Source: an uncultured Nitratireductor sp. (lineage in GTDB: Bacteria; Pseudomonadota; Alphaproteobacteria; Rhizobiales; Rhizobiaceae). Taken from it: 47,483 nt of DNA. Under the pieces are notes generated by a model. That model was not told the DNA's origin and ran no database searches. It was given only the letters and a program-made list of their open reading frames with translations. Where the stretch lies: the NCBI RefSeq assembly GCF_913053745.1, contig NZ_CAJXGF010000014.1, positions 1-47,483 on the forward strand. The letters are read 5' to 3'. This document shows positions 41,470 through 47,483 of the stretch, one piece after another. The stretch's first letter is position 1. Each line of letters starts with the position of its first letter. A program made the translations under genes and the position numbers.

Positions 41470-42363
41470 ATGCGTCCGGATCAGCTCGGCGACCTCGCCG
41501 TCTTCGCGGCGATTGCCTCCGATCGCAGCTTCACGCGTGCCGCGAAGCGGCTCGGCGTCACGCAGTCGGCGTTGAGCCAAACCATGAAGCGGTTGGAGGG
41601 CCAACTCGGTTTTCGCCTGCTCTCCCGCACGACGCGCAGCGTCGCCCCGACCGCTGCCGGCGAACGCCTGCTCGCCACCTTGTCGCCGGCACTGGCCGGA
41701 TTAGACGACGAGATCGAGGCGCTGTCCCAGGCACGCGGGGCAGCGACCGGTACCGTCCGGATCACGACGGGCAAACATGCCGCGGACACAGTGCTGTGGC
41801 CGATGCTCCCGTCTTTCATGCGCCGCCACCCCGGCATCGAGGTGGAGGTGTGTGTGGAAGACGGGATGGCAGACGTTGTGGCAGGCCGCTACGATGCGGG
41901 TATTCGGCTAGGCGAGCGGTTGGAGAAGGACATGATTGCGCTGCCGGTCGGGCCTGCGCTTCGTGTCGCGGTGGTGGCCACGCCCGGCTATCTGAACGAC
42001 CATCCGGCGCCGATGAGGCCCGCCGACCTCACGGCGCATCGCTGCGTCGCCTACCGCGACGCACATGGCGACCTCTCTCCCTGGTCGTTTGAGCGTGATG
42101 GCCATGCGGTGACGGTCACGCCAGGCCACGGGCCGGTGTTCAACGACGGGGACCTGTTGGTGGCCGCCGCCCTTGAGGGGTTCGGCATCCTCTACATCCT
42201 CGAAGATCTGGTGGCGGCTCCGATTGCCGATGGCCGGCTCACCCGCCTGCTGGAACCGTGGTGCGAGCCATTCGCCGGCTACCACCTTTACTATCCCGAT
42301 CGGAAGGGGACGATGGCCTTCGAACTGTTCAAGAAGACGCTACATAAATGCAGGACCGTGTGA
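41470..42363 (+). CDS. LysR-family transcriptional regulator
   Basis: A 297-residue LysR protein. Winged HTH at residues 5-65 (SFTRAAKRLGVTQSALSQTM, KRLEGQLGFRLLSRTTRSVA); effector domain at about 90-290 (ATGTVRITTGKHAADTVLWP, VVAGRYDAGIRLGERLEKDM, PWSFERDGHAVTVTPGHGPV). AAGGA stands six bases before the ATG. Divergent from the SDR gene, its likely target. It is the third LysR-target pair in this window and resembles the one at 20675-21595, which also faced an SDR gene. Confidence 0.93.
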   Translation: MRPDQLGDLAVFAAIASDRSFTRAAKRLGVTQSALSQTMKRLEGQLGFRLLSRTTRSVAPTAAGERLLATLSPALAGLDDEIEALSQARGAATGTVRITTGKHAADTVLWPMLPSFMRRHPGIEVEVCVEDGMADVVAGRYDAGIRLGERLEKDMIALPVGPALRVAVVATPGYLNDHPAPMRPADLTAHRCVAYRDAHGDLSPWSFERDGHAVTVTPGHGPVFNDGDLLVAAALEGFGILYILEDLVAAPIADGRLTRLLEPWCEPFAGYHLYYPDRKGTMAFELFKKTLHKCRTV

Positions 42364-42599
42364 AAACTCGGTCAGGCGTCGGTGTCGAATCTCGAAACTG
42401 GATCCTTTCTGGGAAGGAGATGGGAAGGAGAGGCGGCTCGCGATGGCAGCTAGCGGCTATCGCTTTTCCCAAACCAAGCCTGTCCGCAAACCACCCAAAT
42501 CAGACTTCCTCTCTGATCGGGCGAACGGCAGTTTCCAGAAAAGTCGAAAGCAGACCGACCGAACGAGATGAGAGCGCTACGCCACAGTTTGGCAGGGTT

Positions 42600-43850
42600 T
42601 CAAATCGTTGCGAAACCTTGTCGACCGTTCGATGCCTGATCAGTTGAATGTACGAGCTTGTAAAAACCGACATCAATGCGACCGCTCCGGAAGCCGAGTT
42701 CGCAGTAGACGAGATAATAGAGCCACATACGCCTGAAGCGCTCGTCGAAGCCGAGGCGGGCGATGTCGGGCCACGCTGACAGGAAGCGGTCGCGCCAGGC
42801 ACGCAAGGTCAATGCATATGACACGCCGAACGTCTCTTGATGCACGAGTGAGAGGCCTGCCCGAGCCGCCTCAACACGCAGGATCGTTTTCGTCGGCAGC
42901 ATACCGCCCGGGAAGATGTAGCGTTGGATGAAGTCGGGCATACGCCGATAACCCTCGTAATGCTCGTCGGCGATAGTGATTGCTTGCAGAAGCGCCGAAC
43001 CTCCCGGTCTCAGCGAGGCGCCCAGCTTGCCGAAATACGTCGCCCAGTACTCCGCCCCCACCGCCTCGATCATTTCGATCGACACGATCCGGTCGAACTG
43101 CCCGTCGCAATCCCTGTAATCCTGCAATCGGATATCGGCGGGAGTACCGGCCAGTCGAACGTCGGCGAATGCACGCTGTTCGTCCGACAGGGTCAGGCCG
43201 GTTACTTTGCCGACGCCGCACTCGATCAGGCGCTCGGCCATGGCACCCCAGCCGCAACCGATTTCCAGCACACTCTCGCCGCCGTCGATTCCCAGAAGTT
43301 TCACGGCGCGGTCGAGTTTGGCTTTCTGAGCCGTGTCCAGATCCTCCTCACCGGTGCGATAGAGGGCAGACGAATAATTCACACCGCTGTCCAGCCAGCG
43401 GGCATAGAAAGCGTTTCCAAGATCGTAATGGGCGACGATGTTGCGTCGGCTGCCGCGCCGTGTGTTCGCGTTGAGACGATGCTTCACCCTGTTCAGGAGT
43501 GCGGCGAACCGCGATCCGCTGTTTATACCGGCGAGCTGATCAGTGTTGTCGAGGCCGAAGGCCAGCATTGCGTCGAGATCAGGAGACGACCAGTCGCCGT
43601 CAATCCAGCCCTGCGCAAAGCCGATCTCGCCATCGCGCAGTATGCGCCAGAAGCCGCGCCAGTTCGTGAAAGAAATTGACGCCTCGACTCCCGCTGCACT
43701 GCCCGCGAGCATGATCGTCTCGCCATGCGGCAGCCCGATGATCAGGCGTCCGCGGGCCGGCACTGGGAGCAGCGCTGCAGCAACACGGGCGGCGATGCTT
43801 CGCCTGCGAGCAGATGCCGGAATCGCGAGTTTGGATCGAGATGCGGTCAT
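42600..43850 (-). CDS. CFA-synthase-like SAM-dependent fatty-acyl methyltransferase (UfaM-like candidate)
   Basis: A 416-residue protein of the cyclopropane-fatty-acyl-phospholipid synthase family. Residues 1-130 form the lipid-facing N-terminal part; residues 135-400 form the methyltransferase: HYDLGNAFYARWLD, SAM loop VLEIGCGWGAM at 194-204, VSIEMIEAVG with the conserved Glu262, IQRYIFPGGMLP. The His that follows in E. coli CFA synthase (LLHTIG) is replaced by Gln289 (LLQAITI), so the chemistry may be methylation without ring closure. In Rhodobacter a related RpoE-controlled methylase makes a methylated furan fatty-acid precursor. It is last in the RpoE-promoter operon; its ATG overlaps the DUF1365 stop. 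Confidence 0.92.
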   Translation of the reverse strand: MTASRSKLAIPASARRRSIAARVAAALLPVPARGRLIIGLPHGETIMLAGSAAGVEASISFTNWRGFWRILRDGEIGFAQGWIDGDWSSPDLDAMLAFGLDNTDQLAGINSGSRFAALLNRVKHRLNANTRRGSRRNIVAHYDLGNAFYARWLDSGVNYSSALYRTGEEDLDTAQKAKLDRAVKLLGIDGGESVLEIGCGWGAMAERLIECGVGKVTGLTLSDEQRAFADVRLAGTPADIRLQDYRDCDGQFDRIVSIEMIEAVGAEYWATYFGKLGASLRPGGSALLQAITIADEHYEGYRRMPDFIQRYIFPGGMLPTKTILRVEAARAGLSLVHQETFGVSYALTLRAWRDRFLSAWPDIARLGFDERFRRMWLYYLVYCELGFRSGRIDVGFYKLVHSTDQASNGRQGFATI

Positions 43851-44635
43851 GACTGCGTTCGGACATTTGTAATGATGGAGACAGGCGTTTGTGGCGGTGC
43901 CGGGCGGTCGTGCAGCCGCACGCCCTTGAGCAGCAACAGCAACGCGTTCCAGTGGATCGCTGCGATCACCTTGAAGGTAAGAAGCGGATGCGTGAAAAAC
44001 AGACCGAGCAGTGCCCTGTCGGTGAGAACGCGCCGGCGCCCGGTGAGGGCTGCGGAAATCAGGGGACCGCTGCTGTCCGATCCCTTTATGGCGACGGTCA
44101 CGCAATCACCCTCGAGCCGGACGCTGAAATCGTAACGCATCTCCATGTCCATGAAGGGCGAGACGTAAAACTGCTTGTCGGCGCTATGTCTGGCGGGAGG
44201 GTCCTGGGTCTCGTCGACCGCCACCAGATAGGCGTGGCGCTGGCGAAACGTGTTGTGGACCTCATACAGGATAGCCATCAGCGTGCCGTCGCGGTTATGG
44301 CAGAAGAAAACGCTGAGCGGGTTGAAGCCGTAGCTGAGGATGCGCGGCATGCACAGCAAGCTGATACTGACGCCACGCGTGTCTAGGCCTCCACGACGCA
44401 GCGTATCCTCCACATAAGCACGAACCGGCCGACCGTCGCCCGCGCCGTGGTCGCGGTCGAAGAAGGAGAAGAGGTTGAACCGGTTGCGCGAGAACCAGCG
44501 CAACGTCGCGGACAGACGGTCGATCTCGTCGAGATCGAGCAACAGCCAATACATGCGATAGCGAAGATAATGCTTCGCCGGTTTGAACCGACGGTGGCTG
44601 ACCGAACCGACATACAGTTTAGAGAAGAAGCTCAC
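43847..44635 (-). CDS. DUF1365 domain-containing protein
   Basis: A 262-residue DUF1365 protein: LYVGSVSHRRFKPAKHYLRY at the start, LLLDLDEIDRLSATLRWFSR, FNPLSVFFCHNRDGTLMAIL in the middle and KQFYVSPFMDMEMRYDF later. The family is almost always found between an FAD oxidoreductase gene and a CFA-like methylase gene, as here, and is thought to serve the same fatty-acid modification, but its reaction is unknown. The GTG start at 44635 overlaps the FAD-protein stop (GTGA); a longer frame from 44683 would lie inside the previous gene. Confidence 0.93.
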   Translation of the reverse strand: MSFFSKLYVGSVSHRRFKPAKHYLRYRMYWLLLDLDEIDRLSATLRWFSRNRFNLFSFFDRDHGAGDGRPVRAYVEDTLRRGGLDTRGVSISLLCMPRILSYGFNPLSVFFCHNRDGTLMAILYEVHNTFRQRHAYLVAVDETQDPPARHSADKQFYVSPFMDMEMRYDFSVRLEGDCVTVAIKGSDSSGPLISAALTGRRRVLTDRALLGLFFTHPLLTFKVIAAIHWNALLLLLKGVRLHDRPAPPQTPVSIITNVRTQS

Positions 44636-45990
44636 GCGGCGATCTCCTGCGTTGATACTGCGACCGGAAGGGGATCCATGCATATTCTGCCGGATTCGTC
44701 TGGCACCTGCCAGGGTCTGCGCACGCCGCCCAGCGCTTCGGCGACTGCAAGTCCCGACTGCAAGCCGTCCTCATGGAAACCGGCGCCGAACCAGGCGCCG
44801 CAGTACCATGTGTTCAAATAGCCCTGCAGCGACCAGAGCCGCTGCTGCGCTGCCATGGCGCGCGGATCGAACAGCGGGTGTTCGTATTCCTCCCGATGAA
44901 GCTCCGCCCCGATTGCGATCTCACGGTCGGGATTGAGGGTGACGAAGAGGTTTTGCCGCGTCGGCAGTTGCTGGAGCCTGTTCATCCAGTAGGTGACCGA
45001 AATCGAGGTGTGCTCTGCCCCCGACTGCCCGAGATAGTTCCAGCTCGACCAGGCGGCGCGGCGGCGCGGCATGAACGACGGATCGGTGTGCAGCACGGCG
45101 ACGCTGCGGCTGTAGCGGATGGCGCCAAGCAGTTCGCGCTCTGGCGATCCGGGAGTGTCCAGCATCGCAAGCGCCTGGTCAGGATGTGTGGCGATCACAA
45201 CATGGTCGAAGCGAGCGCTCGAACCGTCAGTGCAATCCACCGTGACACCGCGCCCGTCGCGGCAGATGGCGGCGACCCGCGTCGATTTGCGGATGCGCGC
45301 GGCGAAGCCGGCCGTAAGCCGGACGACATAGCTGCGGCTTCCGCCGGCGACGGAGCGCCAGACGGGGCGGTTGGTGAGGCGCAACAACCCGTGATTCTCG
45401 TTGAAGCGGATGAACGCGCCGGCAGGGTAGTCGCGCAGCGCGCTGGCGGGAGCCGACCAGATAGCGCCCGCCATCGGCAGGAGATGATCGTCGCGGAACG
45501 CCACGCCGTAGGCGTTGCGGTCGAGATAGTCGCCGAGCGTCACGCCGTGATCGCCGAGCCGGGCGAGATCGCCGGGGGCGGAGCGATAGAAACGCAAAAG
45601 GTCGCGGAGCATCGACCAGAACCGCGGGCGCAAAAGATTGCGCTTTTGCGCCATCAGTCCGGCGAGCGTTCCACCCGAATACTCCAGTCGCCCGTCGTCG
45701 AGCGAAACGGCGAACGACATTTCGGTTGGATGACTTTGCACACCGAGGTGATCGAACAGCGCGATCAGGTTGGGATAGGTTGCTTCGTTGTAGACGATGA
45801 AGCCGGTATCGACTGAGACTGGACCGTCGAACGTTTCCACCGTCACCGTGTTCGAGTGGCCTCCGATTCGCGGCGCGCATTCGAACACGGTGATATCGTG
45901 GGCCTTGTTCAACAGCCAGGCAGCCGAGAGCCCGGAAATCCCGCTTCCCACAATGGCGATTTTCTTCCGTTCGGCCATGTTGCCCGTCAT
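44632..45990 (-). CDS. FAD-dependent oxidoreductase (amine-oxidase fold, UfaD-like candidate)
   Basis: A 452-residue flavoprotein. Rossmann GSGISG at 15-20, acidic E37 closing the nucleotide fold, and RIGGHSNTVTV at 41-51, the RxGG pattern of amine oxidases and phytoene-type desaturases. Further family marks are VDTGFIVYNEATYPNL, FDHVVIATHPDQAL and the C-terminal FAD site GYLNTWYCGAWFGAGFHEDG. Homologues lie with DUF1365 and CFA-like genes; in Rhodobacter such a protein desaturates a methylated fatty acid in furan-fatty-acid synthesis. ATG 45990 follows GGGAG by seven bases. It is the first gene downstream of a TGATCC-N18-TA promoter, so it should be induced with the RpoE singlet-oxygen response. 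Confidence 0.92.
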   Translation of the reverse strand: MTGNMAERKKIAIVGSGISGLSAAWLLNKAHDITVFECAPRIGGHSNTVTVETFDGPVSVDTGFIVYNEATYPNLIALFDHLGVQSHPTEMSFAVSLDDGRLEYSGGTLAGLMAQKRNLLRPRFWSMLRDLLRFYRSAPGDLARLGDHGVTLGDYLDRNAYGVAFRDDHLLPMAGAIWSAPASALRDYPAGAFIRFNENHGLLRLTNRPVWRSVAGGSRSYVVRLTAGFAARIRKSTRVAAICRDGRGVTVDCTDGSSARFDHVVIATHPDQALAMLDTPGSPERELLGAIRYSRSVAVLHTDPSFMPRRRAAWSSWNYLGQSGAEHTSISVTYWMNRLQQLPTRQNLFVTLNPDREIAIGAELHREEYEHPLFDPRAMAAQQRLWSLQGYLNTWYCGAWFGAGFHEDGLQSGLAVAEALGGVRRPWQVPDESGRICMDPLPVAVSTQEIAA

Positions 45991-46039
45991 GCTCGATCTC
46001 CCGCGGCAACAAGGGGTGCGCCGTTCGTTCAGGGTTGGA

Positions 46040-46065
46040 TACGCGCCGGAAGCCGGATTGGATCA
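46040..46065 (-). promoter_or_regulatory. RpoE (ECF11, singlet-oxygen type) promoter for the FAD-DUF1365-CFA operon
   Basis: On the minus strand TGATCC (46065-46060), exactly 18 bases, then TA (46041-46040), matching the TGATCC-N18-TA pattern of R. sphaeroides RpoE. It lies about 50 bases before the ATG at 45990. Confidence 0.82.
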
Positions 46066-46086
46066 CCAGGCTATTTCCGCTGGCAG

Positions 46087-46112
46087 TGATCCGAATGCGC
46101 AGCCGATGCGTA
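46087..46112 (+). promoter_or_regulatory. RpoE (ECF11) promoter of rpoE-chrR (autoregulation)
   Basis: TGATCC (46087-46092), exactly 18 bases, then TA (46111-46112) on the plus strand, the same pattern as the divergent promoter 22 bases away. It drives rpoE with a leader of about 115 bases. Confidence 0.82.
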
Positions 46113-46234
46113 TTCTCTGCATGAAAACCGATTTTCTGATCCTTCAGGCATCCTGGCCGCCATCGGCGCGTTTCGCGCCGAGGCGAAACACGTCGCGGCT
46201 GGCGCGGAATGGTGCTGTCAGGCATAGTCAATTG

Positions 46235-46801
46235 GTGAGCGAGACGAATGACGATGCGGCGGCGCTGATCGAGGCGATCGCCAGAAACGGCAACCGCAGC
46301 GCCTTCAAGGCTCTGTTCGATCACTACGCGCCACGCATCAAGGCGTTGCTGATCCGACGCGGCGCGCCCGATCGCCTGGCAGAAGACCTGGCCCAGGAGG
46401 CCATGCTGAGCGTTTGGCGCAAGGCGGCGACCTTCGACCGAAACCGCGCATCGGCTGCCGCGTGGATTTTCACCATCGCGCGCAACAAGCGAATCGACGC
46501 CTTGCGCCGCGAGGGCCGGCCGGACTACGACCCGGCCGATCCCTCCCTGATCCCGGCAGCGCCGGCGACGGCGGAGCAGGTGGTGGAGGTGACGCAGCAG
46601 GTAGAGCGTCTGGCGCGGGCCATGGAGGTTCTGCCGGAAGCGCAAGCGGAGTTGGTCAGGATGGCCTATTTCGAGGACAAGGCCCACGGGCGCATCGCCA
46701 CGGAAACCGGCCTGCCGCTGGGCACCGTGAAGTCGCGGCTGCGCCTGGCCGTCGGGCATCTGCGCAAGGCGCTCAACGCTGCGGGGGAGGAGGACGCATG
46801 A
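46235..46801 (+). CDS. rpoE: RpoE-type ECF sigma factor (ECF11 group)
   Basis: A 188-residue sigma factor resembling R. sphaeroides RpoE. Region 2: NRSAFKALFDHYAPRIKALL, GAPDRLAEDLAQEAMLSVWR and TFDRNRASAAAWIFTIARNK. Region 4: EVLPEAQAELVRMAYFEDKA, HGRIATETGLPLGTVKSRLR. In this group the factor directs genes for protection against singlet oxygen and organic peroxides and is held by the zinc anti-sigma factor ChrR. GTG 46235 (VSETND) gives the usual length; TTG 46232 is possible, and no strong Shine-Dalgarno site is visible. The chrR ATG overlaps the rpoE stop (ATGA). Twin RpoE promoters in the upstream gap support the assignment. Confidence 0.93.
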   Translation: MSETNDDAAALIEAIARNGNRSAFKALFDHYAPRIKALLIRRGAPDRLAEDLAQEAMLSVWRKAATFDRNRASAAAWIFTIARNKRIDALRREGRPDYDPADPSLIPAAPATAEQVVEVTQQVERLARAMEVLPEAQAELVRMAYFEDKAHGRIATETGLPLGTVKSRLRLAVGHLRKALNAAGEEDA

Positions 46802-47372
46802 CCGCTGCCTGCAATACCCCGGCGCACCATTTTCCTGAGGAGATGCTGCTCGACTACACCGCCGGCAGCCTGCCCGAGGGCCTCTCCATCCTGGTCGCCA
46901 CCCATCTGTCGCTCTGCCCCGCCTGCCGGGCCGTCGTGGCCGATTGCGAGGCGGTCGGCGGCGAACTCTTGAGCGGACTGGCGCCGGTGGCGCTGGCCTC
47001 CGACGCCCTCGACAAGGTCCTGGGGACGCCCCCGACGAGCTGGCCTGGCAGGCGCTGGCCCCGGGCATCGAGCTGGTCGCCTTGCCGCCCAAGGGGGGCG
47101 ATGCCTGGCCGGGGACGAGCGGCGTCAGCCTGGTGCGTATGGACCCCGGCACCGTGGCGCCCCGCCACACCCATGCGGGAATCGAGGCGACGGTGATCGT
47201 CCGGGGCGGCTTCGCGGATGAACTGGGCCAGTATGAGGAAGGCGATGCCTGGATCGTCGATGCCAGCGTCACCCACGCGCCCGTGGCGCTGCCCGGCGAG
47301 CCCTGCCTCTGCCTCGTTTACCTGGAAGCCCCGCTGAAGCCGGTCGGCGACCGGCACGTGGCGAGCATCTAG
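46798..47372 (+). pseudogene. chrR: ChrR-type anti-sigma factor, frameshifted between its two domains
   Basis: The first 76 codons from ATG 46798 encode the zinc anti-sigma domain with ligands His10 or His11, His36, Cys40 and Cys43 (ATHLSLCPACRAV), then APVALASDALDKVLG. The frame then goes wrong: the cupin domain (DELAWQALAPGIELVALPPK, HTHAGIEATVIVRGGFADE, VDASVTHAPVAL) follows in another frame and ends at 47372. A single base added in the GGGG run near 47020-47025 would join the two into about 190 residues. Even so, the usual linker of about 40 residues is nearly absent. The anti-sigma domain alone could still bind RpoE, but the cupin half needed for release by singlet oxygen would be missing, unless the shift is a sequencing error. 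Confidence 0.82.
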
Positions 47373-47397
47373 CCCGCCGGTCACTGACCAGCGCGGA

Positions 47398-47483
47398 TTA
47401 CTTCTTCGTTCGGATGACTTGGGCGCCCTGCACGTGTTCGGGCAGGGGCTCCGGCTCGGCGCGGGAGTTGACCGCGCGGCGGG
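47398..47483 (-). CDS. C-terminal end of an unidentified protein (runs off the right edge)
   Basis: On the minus strand an open frame enters from the right edge and ends at TAA 47400-47398 with the residues LPEHVQGAQVIRTKK. The 25-base gap to the convergent chrR end and the protein-like composition suggest a real gene end. Too little is present to name a family. Confidence 0.45.
   Translation of the reverse strand, partial: RRAVNSRAEPEPLPEHVQGAQVIRTKK

Noticed and set aside
42364..42599. Short plus-strand frame (about 42 codons from 42444) behind the LysR gene, preceded by GGAGAGG
   Set aside because: No recognisable features and a composition like random high-G+C sequence; kept only as a note.
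44773..45816. Long plus-strand open frame antisense to the FAD oxidoreductase
   Set aside because: Low-complexity Arg/Ala/Gly-rich translation typical of the shadow of a high-G+C gene.
46137..46164. Third TGATCC in the rpoE upstream region
   Set aside because: No TA lies 18 bases further on (CA instead) and it is inside the presumed leader.
45227..47272. Very long minus-strand open frame (over 2 kb) across rpoE, chrR and the FAD oxidoreductase
   Set aside because: It lies antisense to or out of frame with well-recognised proteins and is explained by high G+C and codon bias; it has no domain or start signal of its own.
1..47483. CRISPR arrays, IS elements, integrases with intact frames, toxin-antitoxin pairs, phage genes
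   Set aside because: Looked for on both strands; nothing beyond the serine recombinase remnant and the two-copy 42-bp repeat was found.

Overview
The window looks like an accessory-rich chromosomal or megaplasmid segment of an alphaproteobacterium, most likely of the Rhizobiales (Hyphomicrobiales). The reasons are the high G+C, an RpoE-ChrR pair with R. sphaeroides-type promoters, an ECF41 sigma factor, many LysR-regulator/target pairs, a tandem-wHTH GntR/FCD regulator, and genes packed with ATGA or GTGA overlaps. I see no rRNA, tRNA, CRISPR array or intact insertion sequence. There are at least seven decayed genes, so the segment has seen repeated gain and erosion.

Layout. 1-3.4 kb: tail of a dihydroxyacetone-kinase-type DhaL domain, an intergenic repeat with a strong terminator, a small membrane protein, and an FAD monooxygenase coupled to a SnoaL-like protein. 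3.5-6.9 kb: truncated NmrA-like and EamA genes, then an ECF41 module: thioesterase, cupin and AhpD/CMD-like genes divergent from an ECF41 sigma factor, with TGTCACA...CGTC promoter-like signals facing both ways. 6.9-10.7 kb: a stretch of decay (floR/cmlA-like exporter, GNAT acetyltransferase and DHA2 exporter remnants) around a DJ-1/PfpI protein cut from its Tat leader by a homopolymer frameshift, and a GlxA-type AraC regulator. 10.8-19.1 kb: two divergent FecCD-type ABC importers. The left one follows a cobalamin riboswitch and is translationally coupled to a pseudoazurin and followed by an EntS-like MFS exporter. The right one has no riboswitch but has an inverted repeat upstream. 19.5-24.2 kb: two ABM-family proteins and an SDR remnant divergent from a LysR gene; an XRE/MmyB regulator divergent from a DHA2 efflux pump.

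24.2-27.4 kb: an arsenic-type operon: PadR regulator with a Cys-Cys pair, MFS exporter, ArsH, metallophosphoesterase. An 11-bp element repeats in front of both padR and the exporter. 27.6-29.9 kb: DHA1 MFS exporter divergent from a LysR gene. 30.5-40.1 kb: a GntR/FCD regulator and a seven-gene operon for uptake and hydrolysis of an amide or peptide-like compound (alpha/beta hydrolase, C45 acyltransferase-type hydrolase, oligopeptide ABC transporter, nitrilase-type amidase). A long palindrome lies at its promoter. 40.3-42.4 kb: serine recombinase remnant, SDR and divergent LysR gene.

42.6-47.4 kb: a singlet-oxygen-type RpoE locus. rpoE-chrR is divergent from an FAD oxidoreductase / DUF1365 / CFA-like methyltransferase operon, and the gap holds two back-to-back TGATCC-N18-TA promoters, one for each operon. 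chrR is frameshifted between its zinc anti-sigma domain and its cupin domain. The window ends in the last codons of an unidentified minus-strand gene.
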